A stretch of DNA of 64,000 nucleotides, taken from positions 1,364,001-1,428,000 of the forward strand of contig OY754473.1 of NCBI GenBank assembly GCA_963575645.1, given 5' to 3'. Of the stretch, positions 32,459-43,062 are shown one piece after another. The notes beneath the pieces were generated by a model. The model was not told the DNA's origin, searched no databases, and saw only the letters and a program-made list of their open reading frames with translations. Made by a program: the position numbers and the translations under genes. The stretch's first letter is position 1. Each line of letters begins with the position of its first letter. This stretch comes from Xanthostigma xanthostigma. Lineage: Eukaryota; Arthropoda; Insecta; Raphidioptera; Raphidiidae.

Positions 32459-32925
32459 TTTTACCATCCCAACCCACAAGTGGGGAATGGTAATTAAAAA
32501 TATCAGGTGAATGAATATTACAGTAAATATTCATTTAAATTATAAAAAGCGTTTTCCAGCAAATACATTTTCAGAGAATTTCTGAAATGTTTTACATCTG
32601 TGGCAAATTTTATATGTACAGGCAGTTTATTAAAAATAGTTACCTGTAGATGGGCTGGGGATCTTTTCCTCAAATTTAAGCGACTATAAGGATCTCTTAG
32701 AGTGCTTTTTTGGCGTGTATTGATGTTGTGTGTATCAGAACCTAGTTCATATTTATCTTTATTTGTAAAAGTATATAAAGCTAATTCAAAAATGTAAGAT
32801 GATGTTAAAGTAAATATGTTGAATTTTTTGAAGAGTTCCCTACAGGAGCTAAACTGTGTCACCCCGCCAATACATCTAACAATCCTCTTCTGTGAAATAA
32901 AAACATTGGAAGCTGAAGTCGAAGA
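32459..32925 (-). pseudogene. 5'-truncated LINE, C-terminal part of reverse transcriptase ORF
   Basis: The minus-strand frame ends at 32518. From about 32925 it reads SASNVFISQKRIVRCIGG, SSCRELFKKFNIFTL, then NTRQK, RLNLRKRSP and FNKLPVHIK, the pattern of the segment after the RT domain in jockey/CR1-group LINEs. The frame stays open up to 33048, but that upstream part does not look like RT, so truncation is near 32925. After the stop comes a short 3' UTR and the tail CATTCCCCACTTGTGGGTTG-GGATGGTAAAA. No catalytic RT residues remain. Confidence 0.7.
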
Positions 32926-33345
32926 GCAAAGCTTGAGCAAGTGAGTATCTGCAAAAGAACTGTCTGCATTTAAATACGGGCGCCATAACACTGACAAAAC
33001 ACGGCCGCGCAGAGCACAGGCATAAACGGTGAATAAAGGAAACATCAAATGGCTAGAAGTAAGATAAAACTCGACTTAAAGTATCAACTGTATGTTCATC
33101 ATAGGTACTACGTATGGTTACTGTATATATACAGGGTGAGTCAGACCACCCGTATGATTCGTTTTTTTCGAAAATGGTTAGTCGTAGAGAGTTGTGTCAA
33201 AAATCTGTATTATAAAAATGGTGGTATTTTTTCCCCCAGAAAGGTCGACTTCCCTATTAGTTTGCTCCAGAATGTTCAGAATTTCGGAATTTTAAATGGA
33301 ACGATAGGTTGAAAGTGGTATTGTTGAAAAGATCTTTAAAAAAAA

Positions 33346-34055
33346 TTGGTTGTCTGTAAAGTCGGTTTACGAACGATAGTTTTACGTGATAACGTATTCC
33401 GTAATACATAACCTAAACCTCCCAAAATTTGGTTTCAATCCGCTTATCCTTGGTGTCGGAATGATAAGAAATGTCAAAAGTGACGTTTGCAACTTACAAA
33501 GTATTATGTTCTAATAATAATTAGTTATTCCAATACTTAACTTAGCAGGCTTTGCATTTCACAATATACTAATGTCAAAAAATTGAATTAAACATTAGAA
33601 ATGCAGCTGTTTTCATGTTAAGACAAGACATACGTTATTTTCTAATTTCCATGTACGGCAAACAAAGACGACCGACCGCGTCGCGCGCGCGCCATGCAAT
33701 AGACAACAATGCATTTATACAGCTATTTTTCTATATAAATTTGTATAAAATATTTTTCTATATAAATTTGTATAAAAAAACTGTTTAGGCAAATTCTGTT
33801 ATACGAAATCTATGTAAAATGTTCTCCTCTTTCGTTTAAGACTGGTTTCAAACCGATCTGATTTAAATTGAGCGAGAAATTAGCAAAAAGCACGCACAGG
33901 GTCAGGCGGAACGTTACGCGTTATGCGTTATGCGTTACGCGTTACGAACGTTAGGAACGTTAGGAACGTTACGTTACACTTTTTCGTACATGCAGCCGGT
34001 GTTTTATCAATTTATAATATTGGTGATTCATCAATTTATAAGACGTTATCACGTC
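33346..34055. mobile_element. 'TTGGTTGTCTG' element, copy 1, in an A-run
   Basis: Starts TTGGTTGTCTGTAAAGTCGG and ends GACGTTATCACGTC. AAAAA lies on both sides (33341-33345 and 34056-34060). The matching uninterrupted target, TTTAAAAAATAAGCAAG, is present in the other arms (34404-34440 reversed). Contains an inner array of CGTTACG/AACGTTAGG units (33910-33978). Other copies: 60106-60763 and 61279-61514. Confidence 0.75.
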
Positions 34056-34904
34056 AAAAATAAGCAAGTTTTGTAGGACATTTTTTTTTTGTTACTGCCA
34101 CCCCTGTTAAGTAATATTCGTTTGAAATTATTAAATTAACATGTCATAATAACTAACTTAATTTTAAAAGTCGGTATTTATAATCTAGAGAATGTTTAAA
34201 CCGTCTTCCATTTACTTCTAAACACTGCTGAAAAAAAAACAATTGCAATTATTTAAAACTTATTGTGGCATTGTTTAATTAGGTACCTAACTAGATTTTA
34301 AATGCCAACTTTTAAAATAAGTTCGTTATAATGATATTTCAATTTAGTAATTTCAAACGAATATTACTTAACAGTGGTCGCAGTAACAAAAAAAAAAATG
34401 TCCTACAAAACTTGCTTATTTTTTAAAGATCTTTTCAACAATACCACTTTCGACCTATCGTGAAATTTAATATTCCGGAGTTCTGAGCATTCTGGAGCAA
34501 ACTAATAGGGAAGCCGACCTTTCCGGGGAAAAAAAATATCACCATTCGATTCTTTATTAGGGCTTTTATAATGCAGATTTTTGACACAACTCTCTACGAC
34601 TAACCGTTTTCGAAAAAAACGAGCGATACGGGTGATCTAGATTTTAAATGTCAACTTTTTAAATTAAGTTTTTATTATGACATGTTAATTTAATAATTTC
34701 AAACGAATATTACTTAACAGGGGTAGCAGTAACAAAAAAAAAATGTCCTACAAAACTTGTTTATTTTTTAAAGATCTTTTCAACAATATCACTTTCGACC
34801 TATCGTGCCATTTAAAATTCTGGAGTTCTGAACATTCTGGAGCAAACTAATATGAAAGCTGACCTTTCCGGGGGAAAAAAATTATCACCATTCGATTCTT
34901 CATT

Positions 34905-35394
34905 AAATAATAAAAATGAAAGACTAAGTAACAGAGAATATAGAGTCACTAAATTATGTACACAAAATTATTTACAACACAGAAACACAACACAAAGTTT
35001 ATCTAGTACAGTAACTGATTCACACTTGTATTTACAAAAAGTTATTTATGTTAAACAGATTTATATAAATTGCACTCACTAAAGTTTATTTATCTTCGCA
35101 GTATTATGATTTATGTCGCAACGTCAGACTTGTATCAACACAACTCACGAACAACTCGAATAACTGACTGACTAACTCAACCACTCCGCTCGCCTTTTAT
35201 AGCCTCGTCCCACGCTTCTATCGAATGTTCTGGACGAATCGAGATTTCTTCCTTTACATGTATTGTTCTCTCCAAGCGATTGTCTAAAGGTGGGGTGTTT
35301 TACTTGTTTTCCATTGGTGTTGTTTCTAGTAGTTTCTACAGATTCCATAGTCCATAGTCGTCCCATCAAGGGGCACGCAACAATACAGATTTTT
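34905..35394 (-). mobile_element. Solo-LTR-like insertion, copy 1
   Basis: Minus strand: starts near TGTTGCGTGCCCC; a strong TATA box GGCTATAAAAGGCG sits about 190 bp in (35195-35201) and AATAAA follows at 35085-35090. This U3-R-U5 order fits an LTR. A second copy is at 45093-45526. No internal retrotransposon region is attached, and no clean duplication was found. Confidence 0.6.
35195..35201 (-). promoter_or_regulatory. TATA box of the LTR-like element
   Basis: CTATAAAAGGCG on the minus strand. Conserved in copy 2 (TATAAAATGCG at 45343-45349). Confidence 0.5.
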
Positions 35395-35462
35395 GACAAA
35401 ACTCTCTACGACTAACCGTTTTCGAAAAAAAACGACCGGTACGGGTGGCCTGAATCATTCTG

Positions 35463-35937
35463 TATATATAATGTACGGTAGATACTGTGTAGTAGCTTTA
35501 GCAGTGCAGATTTACACAAATACATAAATGCATACGTATCTACTTTACTGTTGCTATGTGCTACTCCATATTCCTTTTTGCCGATTCTCGGAAGAATTTA
35601 TTTTGTGAAAATTGCACCCAAGTTGAAAAATGTTTAAGTCATCGTCAGAATATTTAATGCAACAATGATCTACGATTTTGAGTGTATACACTTTCATTCA
35701 TTTTGTTACCGTTTTTTACCATTCTGTTGCAATCCAAGACACCCGTTCTTTATTTATTTATTTAAAATAAATGATTTTGTTGTTGTTATTAAAATTTATT
35801 GAAATAGTGAGTTTAGTTGTTTATGTCAAAAGAAAAATCTTGTATGACATATTGTATTGTGTCTGATTTATTTAATAAAAATTAAAATAAAACTGCGCTT
35901 AAAATATTAAATTCAATACATTCCAACACCACAGTAC
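35463..35937. other. No gene seen
   Basis: AT-rich sequence between the foldback and a family D copy. Nothing recognised. Confidence 0.45.
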
Positions 35938-36617
35938 AAAAAAAATTCCAGCCAATTAGGTGACGGGACCATTCCAACTTCAAAAATGTTGCCATTTGAT
36001 TATAATATAGTAAATACAATTTCTGATATCGCGTGAGGTGACGCGGGTAATGGCTAGTATTCAATATGATATTAACTATTCGTTGTCATGGTTACCTACA
36101 TAAGATGTTCCACGTCATGTAAAAATTAATCAAAACATGCCTAACTAGTTTATTTCTGACAGATCCATAAATCAAAAGAACGGCTGATTTTTTTTTATTT
36201 TCAAAATATTTCCGAAACTATAAAGTTTAGAAAAAAATTTTTTTTAACAAAACTTTCTTGAAAAAATAAATAGAATAATAAGCCGTTATGAAAAGTATAC
36301 CATTATTATATAAAAAATACCGTTTTGGCATATATCTGTTTTGCGCATGCGCCGATTTTCCCCAAAAATAATAGGGCTCTTCATATTTGCATACCAAACA
36401 TCCTCCCAAAATTTGGTTTCAATCCGCTTATCCGTTTGACCTGTATCGTGTTCACATACAAACAAACTAACAGACAAATAGACAAACAGACTAACAGACG
36501 CACAGAGTTTTTCCAAAAATATGTTTTTTTGGATTCGGGGGACCTCAAAACGGAAAATTTTTGAAAAGTGATTTTTGACCTAAACACCATTCCCCACTTG
36601 TGGGTTGTAATGGTAAA
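35938..36617 (+). mobile_element. Retroelement family D, full copy on plus strand
   Basis: Begins AAAAATTCCAGCCAATTAGG and ends CATTCCCCACTTGTGGGTTG then TAATGGTAAAAA. Middle blocks GCGCATGCGCCGATTTTCCC and ATTTGCATACCAAACATCC match all other copies. The frames here are non-homologous shadows. Confidence 0.75.
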
Positions 36618-37363
36618 AATTTAATTATTTTTTTGTTCAACTCTTGATTTAAGGTCGCTGGACACGGTCATTGACCGAATTCGGGTATAGACCGTAACAT
36701 ATATAATTTGTCGCATTGATAACATCCTTTTTTAAGTAGGTTAAATAAAATAGTTGTTTTTGCAGTACATTCGTCCATAAAAAAATAGCTGCTTTTCATA
36801 GCGGTTATAAAATAATTCAATTCAAATTAATGTTGCAACAAACGGTTGGGGGAATCCCAAACGTATTTAAAAACAAAATAATAATTAAAAAAAAAACTCG
36901 AAGCAACACGAGAATAAGCCATAACAGTGCAAAATTAAAACCGGTGAAAAATGCTTTCTATAACAAAACAAATTACACATATAAAATGTTTGTTGATTAT
37001 TTGTTTTCTTTCAATTTGCTGTTTTTCCTCAAAAAATACGTATACAATAGCGCTCATTGTAACATTTGTACTAACAATACAACTGAAAAAAGTTATAGAA
37101 TGGATGTATTTTACATGAAATAAATGTGATATAACATTCATGTAACGTATTTATATATATAGCGCCTGCGGTTTAACTATAGTCCATGAAAACATCAATG
37201 CGATGTCAATAAGGTCGGTACTTTCTCAATTCCGGAACTGGGTTCGATATCGAGAAAAGTACTACAAATAGAAGAAATCTGAAATAGATCTTTTTTTAAG
37301 GATGTATAAGGGATAATTATATTAAATCACCGAGAAATGAATGAATTTTTGTCGACTTGTTTC
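36618..37363. other. No gene seen
   Basis: The frame 36830-37123 (97 codons, Asn/Lys-rich) begins at a non-ATG codon and resembles nothing known to me. AT-rich sequence. Confidence 0.4.
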
Positions 37364-37367
37364 TTAA

Positions 37368-37652
37368 CACTTTGACGGACACTTAAAAATTCAGTTTTGT
37401 TCCAATTTTGACACTATAGTTTTTTTCATATGTTTGAAATTGAATTACTTTTATAAGTTGTTATGTTGTGACAATAATATTGCCTTTGTAGATATTTGTA
37501 CGGTGACACAGAGCACACAGTCTACACTTGAAAATAGACTGCTACACCCGTCTGGCTAAAAAATTTTCAGTAGTATACGACGGCTTCAGCCGTCGTGTCA
37601 AACTTTTGAAGTTTTGTTTATGACGGTCTAAGCCGGTTTGTCCGTCAAAGTA
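37368..37652. mobile_element. piggyBac-like MITE, 285 bp
   Basis: TTAA flanks at 37364-37367 and 37653-37656. The ends are CACTTTGACGGAC and, reversed, TACTTTGACGGAC. Internal palindrome ACGGCTTCAGCCGT at 37580-37593 and a GACGGTCTAAGCCGG block near the right end. The ends and target are typical of piggyBac-type elements. Confidence 0.85.
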
Positions 37653-37660
37653 TTAATATA

Positions 37661-38116
37661 CAGTGTAAACTCTATAATATAGCGACACTCAATGGACTGT
37701 GCACTTTGTGGCGTTACTGAGAGTTGTCGTTAAACGGAGAGAAGAAATAATCCATTAATATTTTCAATACACAAAGATTTTCTTTTACTCGCCATGTTCA
37801 CAGTTTGCAAGTTTGTGGGCAACTAAGAATACGATAACTTATCGATAAACATATGAAAGATAATCCCAACAAACAAAAGAACGAATTTCTTGGAATCTTC
37901 GGTACGCCTGGTGCCGACAACAACGCAACAAAATAACAAACAAGTACTGTTTATTGCTTAATGATGACGTATTGTCGTCGTTATTTAGAGTGAGTGTGTC
38001 GTTATTTATAGTGTATCATTCTATGAACAACTAAGTAAACCAACTAGAGTTAAGTAATTTCGACGTTTTAAGGAGTTTGTCATTATATCGAGTGACGTTA
38101 AATGAACTTTACATTG
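37661..38116. mobile_element. pogo/mariner-like MITE, 456 bp, TA duplication
   Basis: TA at 37659-37660 and 38117-38118. The ends are CAGTGTAAACTCTATAATAT and, reversed, CAATGTAAAGTTCATTTAAC. Subterminal AGCGACACTCAATGG against ATCGAGTGACG. It starts 4 bp after the TTAA of the piggyBac-like MITE. Confidence 0.75.
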
Positions 38117-38160
38117 TATCTTTAATGACAAATAGGAATTAAACAAAAAAATGAACTATG

Positions 38161-38445
38161 GTTTAGATGTCGTTCCCATAGCCACCCTATTACAATATAT
38201 TAGCTAATAGTCGCGAACAGCTGTCATTCTCGTTTTTACGCATCACCTCAAAGCTGCTTGCTTGGAATTTATCTGTGTTTTATGTAATTAATAAGTTAGT
38301 AATCTAATAACTTATTTAATAAGATAGGAAGAAAAATAGTATACACTACACTGGCCGAAAGTTTGATATTCTTGCACTGCGCGCCATGATACCGGTATCA
38401 TGACGCGCAGTGCAAGATATCAAATTTTCGGCCTTTGTGGTGTTT
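38161..38445 (+). repeat. 'CTTCATACCTCG' family, copy 3 (5' truncated)
   Basis: GTTTAGATGTCGTTCCCATA then AGCTAATAGTCGCGAACAGC match copies 1 and 2. The terminal palindrome GGCCGAAAGTTTGATATTCT / GATATCAAATTTTCGGCC is at 38353-38432. The first TIR-like end is absent. Confidence 0.65.
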
Positions 38446-38469
38446 TACTCATCGGAATCGAGTTCTAAC

Positions 38470-39099
38470 TAGAGTTGGGGAAAAAATAACTTCACGATGA
38501 AAAAATCACTGTGACAAGCCGTCTAAAATAATCACTGTGATCTGACAAGAGATATCTACGTTCCAAAGTAACGTATGTCGTTCCATGTCACCTCAGTCAC
38601 TACTCACTGAATTCAGCAATCAACACAAAGCTGCGGCTTGTAAACGGCTTTTTCTAACCATTTAGGTAAAATTTTAAATTTGGCACAAAAAATATAATGC
38701 CGCTAAATGTTTAGAGAAAACAGCTCACGCATCGCAAAAAACCTTGCATTGATTGCCGTTTCCCCATTAAAAAAAGAATATTTACGTTATGTTATCAAAT
38801 GCGACAGTCCTAAGCCTGTACAAGTGTGAAGGTTATTTTGAATTAACTATATCTTTGCATCTAAACATCATAACAGACAAGTAACGCCGAATCAGATGAC
38901 AACCTATTACTAAATGGTGTATTCGTGATCGGAGTGACAACTGTAACGATAATCAACTAAAAAATCCTAAAAACTAGGAAACATTTATTGTGATGTGAGT
39001 GATCGACGTGACAAAGTCACGATGATTTTTCACTGTGATTTTTGTGTAACCGGAATAACAGTCACTGTGATCTCATAGTAACGACTTTTCCCATGTCTA
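38470..39099. mobile_element. hAT-like MITE, copy 2, 630 bp
   Basis: GTTCTAAC flanks exactly at 38462-38469 and 39100-39107. The ends are TAGAGTTGGGGAAAAAATAA and, reversed, TAGACATGGGAAAAGTCGTT. Repeated TCACTGTGA motifs lie near both ends. Same family as 10689-11376. Confidence 0.9.
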
Positions 39100-39504
39100 G
39101 TTCTAACGACCACGTGAACGCCACTAGCACTATCTAGTGTCTGTGTAGTGTACTAGTGATGTGTCGCTACTGAGCAAGTCGTTCATAATGAACGACTCTT
39201 TTCTCGGAGCGGAGCGAGTCGCTCTTTTTTTGTGAATGCCTCACTCTGAGCGCCATTGTTCTGTGCTGTTCTGTTCTGTACTGTACTATTGCATTCGCAC
39301 ATTTACAGAGCGCACACAGCACAGGCCACAGAGGCACTAGTGAATTTTGCACGTACGGAGTTATCTTTGCTGAGTCGTTTAATGTTGAATGACACACTGT
39401 AAGTGTAATAGTACTAAGCTTACAGTGACTTAAACCATTCACATTGACGTCGTTGACAAAGATGTAATATTGTAACAATAAACATTATTATTGTTAAGCT
39501 TTTA

Positions 39505-40020
39505 TCTTTATATATAAAAATTACGTGTCACATGTTTGTCCGCGATGAACTCCTAAACTACTGAACCGATTTTAAATTTGATTTGCACACCGTGTGCAAT
39601 TCGACCCAACTTGAAAGATAGGATTGCTTACATTTCAATTTATAGTCGCAATATTATGTTAGTGCAAATTATTTGTCTATTCCTTGACAGTCATAATTAT
39701 CTGTAGACTGGATTGAGTGAATATTCAATAGATGGCGCAACGAACTTAACAACCATATAAGATGGCGATACCTGTTGACTGGATTGAGTGAATATTCAAT
39801 AGATGGCGCAACGAACTTAACAACCATATATCTAGATCGAGGATGTAAAAAAACTGAATAACGTTTAAAACAAATGCTTTTTTTTTCGAGCACGACGGCG
39901 CAGCCGGAGTGAACCCTCGAAATAGAGCAAGTGTTTTAAAGACCAGTTATCCACGAATACTTTACGCTATTGTTTTATTATTTCACTCTATACGTAGCGA
40001 AGCACGTACAGGGCCGCTAG
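39505..40020 (+). mobile_element. Helitron, 516 bp, with proven A|T insertion site
   Basis: 5' TCTTTATATATAAAAATTAC after host A; 3' GCGAAGCACGTACAGGGCCG then CTAG followed by host T. The empty version of the target, AAGCTTTTA|TTATACTT, is at 40136-40150 and again near 42785, so insertion was between A and T with no duplication. Contains a 71-bp tandem duplication at 39706-39830. Confidence 0.8.
39706..39830. repeat. 71-bp tandem duplication inside the Helitron
   Basis: GACTGGATTGAGTGAATATT then CAATAGATGGCGCAACGAAC at 39706 and at 39777, with nearly identical units. Confidence 0.85.
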
Positions 40021-40408
40021 TTATACTTTATAGTTTAATGTTGAATGACACACTGTTTACAGTGACTTAAACCATTCACATTGACGTCGTTGACAAAGAT
40101 ATAACATTGCGACAATAAACATTATTATTGTTAAGCTTTTATTATACTTTATAGTTTATCCGAAATGCGAATAATATAAGATCAGAATCATATGAAAATG
40201 AGCTCAGAGCTGAGTGTGTATTGTGCTGTGCAATGCTAAGTGACTCCTAAGCATGCATGATGACAGTTCACACCTCTGCAGTCTGCACTCTCGTGTAGTG
40301 CGTACTCTCTAGTGTCGCTCCTTTGAACGACTCGCTTGAGCGACTCTTTTTAGTGAGCGGAGCGCACGGAGCCAGTTCCCAATAAAGAGTCACGTGAACA
40401 CATCACTA

Positions 40409-40842
40409 AAGTATGTGCACAGAAAGCATTGATATGATTTCATACACACAAGCATTCATACATCACAAACAAGCGATATGAGATTTGCAGAGCAAACCGG
40501 AAGGGGATGTTGTTTCCAGTCCGTTTGTCGTCACGTCCTATCTCTTCCGCCACGTCACTCGATCACGTGGTGTAGTCCGTTGTCTCTGTCCTTCACCATT
40601 CGACTGCATCTGCTGTCCCAGTCGTACTCACGCTAAGCATAGTAACACTCGACACAGGAATTAAATGAGAAGAGTAATTTAATGACCACAAGAATTATTA
40701 CGAACAACTCGCTTATTAAATCTGCATACTCGACGAAATAATGCGTTCTCATTGCATGATTACACGTCACATCGTCACGGTAGCCAATAGGATCGCGTTT
40801 ATACATTACTTGCTGGACATAATATAATTAAATTATCACACA
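40409..40842. other. No gene seen
   Basis: Mixed composition, a GC-richer part at 40500-40620. No signal recognised. Confidence 0.4.
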
Positions 40843-41424
40843 CTAGAGTGACCTGTGCGAATTATTCGCACTAAATAAGTATAATAATTATCACTTTACA
40901 AAATATGATTGCAGGTATTCAATTCGTTTCTAATTTTGCACACTGCTTATAACGTTCTTCTTTTTGTTGTATTACAATATGAAGCTCAGATGACAGATCG
41001 AAGAAATATTTTACTAAAATTGTCATATAGAGGCGCAAGTAGCAAAAGCGTTGAGCTAAGCCGTCAGATGGCATCATGCAGCATTGCTGTAACGTTGTGC
41101 AGCGTTGCTCGCTGTTTCAAAATTAAAGCCGTCAGATATCAGTACGCAGTTTTGTGTCTGTTGTATTACAATATGAAGGTCAGATGACAGATCGAAGTGT
41201 TGACGTTGTTTCAAAATTAAAGCCGTCAGTTGGCAGACGTTATTCAGCGTTGCTGTTAATTAATTAATTTACAAAAACAAAAGCAATAATTAATTTTTTA
41301 GTTGTCGCTGTCAGTAGAGCAAGCAATTATCTGTAAAATGATATATAATTTATGTGGAGAAAGTGTGTGGTTTTTTCTAAAAAGGAAGGCAAACATCTTA
41401 ACCTTAACGTATTAATATATATGA
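40843..41424 (-). mobile_element. Nonautonomous Helitron family H, copy 4 (complete)
   Basis: Minus strand 5' TCATATATATTAATACGTTA and 3' ...GTGCGAATAATTCGCAC-AGGTCACT-CTAG. The host has A at 40842 and T at 41425 on the plus strand. 582 bp. A TTG-initiated frame of 92 codons on the plus strand (40909-41187) recurs in copies 5 and 6 simply because the copies are alike. Confidence 0.9.
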
Positions 41425-41433
41425 TAATGTCCA

Positions 41434-41580
41434 TATTCACCGGACACTATTAAAGATAAAAGTTACTAATCTTGTAACAAAATTCGTTAGAGTGCAATTT
41501 AGTTACAATTCATCAAGCAAATTATCAGGTAGAAAAGTTAGTGAAAGAATAAATCTAATATACGTTTATTCTATAAGGGT
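41434..41580 (+). repeat. 'ATTCACCG' family fragment
   Basis: CATATTCACCGGACACTATT then AAATTATCAGGTAGAAAAGT match 3755-4150 after removal of the hairpin inserted there. Confidence 0.55.
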
Positions 41581-41611
41581 AGTATTTAAACGAGTGACTG
41601 TAAATTACAAT

Positions 41612-42210
41612 TTTGGGTGACAAAAATAATCAATTTGGGTTACTGTATTACTAAGTGAGCGACTGACTGCGCGTGACGAGAAATCAACAGAACAGCAACT
41701 TACAAACATCCATTTGAGTTACTTAAAATACAAAATGGCAAGCTTCATAATATTTGAGCGACCTAATATTTGTTTGAGTGTCAACGTTACGTCCTTCATT
41801 TTTTTCAAAATCTGACAAATGATTTATTTATTCTGAGCGGCATTTTTTAATAGTTAATTGTTTGAATAGAACTGCGTTTTCTAAAAAATATTTATTAATT
41901 GACTGTCAATTAAATATACATTTTTTAAAAACAATTAACTATTTAATTCGCATACCCCGTTATCGTTCACCCCGGAATTGTTTTTTTTAAAAACTCCACA
42001 TTTGTCCCTTCCCGTTTCACTGCGAGACAATTCACATACCCCTTTATCAAAAAAGCGGTGGTTTTCAATCTTCATGAAAATGTGAGTTTTAAGATGTAGT
42101 CTCAAAGTGAAAAAAAAAATAAAAAGTAAAAACAAACGAAGACATCTGCTTCAAAATTACCGAAGGCATTCTAGTCGCTCACTTAGTAATTTAGTAGCTC
42201 ACTTAGTAAT
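41612..42210. mobile_element. Foldback element with ACTAAGTGAGCGACT arms
   Basis: TTACTAAGTGAGCGACT on the left pairs with AGTCGCTCACTTAGTAA near 42172. The right arm carries the motif twice (CTCACTTAGTAATTTAGT). A second palindrome, AATAGTTAATTGTTT/AAACAATTAACTATT, is in the middle. No coding capacity. Confidence 0.65.
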
Positions 42211-42420
42211 TTAGTCACCCAACTATTATTTTAATATCTCAAATGGATTATTCACAACCCAATGTTTGTAAGCCCGTTCTGGATTTTATTATTAACCAAT
42301 ATTTGTCGCTAGTTTAGTTATTTTTTCGCTTACTCTATTTTATACCGCTCAAGTTATTAAAACAGTATCTCATCATCAGTTACCAAGTTTTCTTTTTATT
42401 CGACCTTTTATAATTCCCCT

Positions 42421-42556
42421 TATTCTATAATGAGCATAGGAATAAAATCGCAATCGAACCATTAGGGTGCAAACATATACTCCTGTCTTTTTTTAAGCCG
42501 TAAGCACTGGCGTATCCAGGAGGGCAAAACAAGCACGGGTGACCCGGCTTAAGAAA
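42421..42556 (-). repeat. Dispersed repeat R, copy 2
   Basis: Reverse complement of 11096-11236. Here it abuts the truncated left side of the hAT-like fragment. Confidence 0.65.
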
Positions 42557-42579
42557 TTTATAATTTGCGCCGTCCTGTC

Positions 42580-43062
42580 CTGAGCTATTTTGTACTGTTG
42601 CATTCGCACATTTGCAGAGCGCACACAGCACAGGGCACAGCGACACTAGTGAACTTTGCACGTACGTAGTTATCTTTGCTGAGTCGTTTAATGTTGAATG
42701 ACACACTGTTTACAGTGACTTAAACCATTCACATTGACGTCGTTGACAAAGATATAACATTGCAACAATAAACATTATTATTGTTAAGCTTTTATTATAC
42801 TTTATAGTTTATCCGAAATGCGAATAATATAAGATCAGAATCATATGAAAATGAGCTCAGAGCTGAGTGTGTATTGTGCTATGCAATGCTAAGTGACTCC
42901 TAAGCATGCATGATGACAGTTCACACCTCTGCAGTCTGCACTCTTGTGTAGTGCGTACTGTCTAGTGTCGCTCCTTTGAACGACTTCCTCTAAGCGACTC
43001 TTTTTAGTGAGCGGAGCACACGGAGCCAGATCCCAATAAAGACTCATGTGGACACATTACTA
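42580..43062. mobile_element. hAT-like element, right part only
   Basis: Homologous to 39240-40408 (CATTCGCACATTTGCAGAGC, ATGAAAATGAGCTCAGAGCT, GCATGCATGATGACAGTTCA), without the Helitron and without the internal duplication. Ends GGACACATTACTA. Confidence 0.7.

Larger units (their letters stand above)
33132..35462. mobile_element. Mariner-like foldback with duplicated arm and two nested insertions
   Basis: The ends are CAGGGTGAGTCAGACCACCC and, reversed, CAGAATGATTCAGGCCACCC, both next to TA. The left arm (33132-33345 plus 34061-34200) is complemented by 34320-34640, and again by a second right arm, 34641-35462. TTTCGACCTATCGTG, GAGCAAACTAATA and TCTCTACGACTAACCG occur in both right arms. 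Insertions sit at 33346-34055 and 34905-35394. Confidence 0.75.
39154..40408. mobile_element. hAT-like element split by a Helitron
   Basis: The ends are TAGTGATGTGTCGC and, reversed, TAGTGATGTGTTCACGTG. Both subterminal regions hold CGAACGACTC/GAGCGACTC arms. The flanking octamers TAGTGTAC and AAGTATGT agree only at 4 of 8 positions. A block of about 120 bp (AATGTTGAATGACACACTGT ... TTGTTAAGCTTTTA) is present twice, around the Helitron at 39505-40020. A related right half is at 42580-43062. Confidence 0.7.

Noticed and set aside
32926..33048. N-terminal extension of the LINE frame
   Set aside because: The frame is open, but the sequence lacks RT-type residues; more likely flanking DNA upstream of the truncation.
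36830..37123. 97-codon frame
   Set aside because: Asn/Lys-rich, non-ATG start, no relatives known; A-rich sequence explains it.
40909..41187. Conserved 92-103-codon frame in Helitron H copies (also 49815-50096 and 59780-60091)
   Set aside because: It begins at TTG, has no ATG near the start, and its conservation is explained by the near-identity of the copies. Copies 1-3 are not open over this frame.
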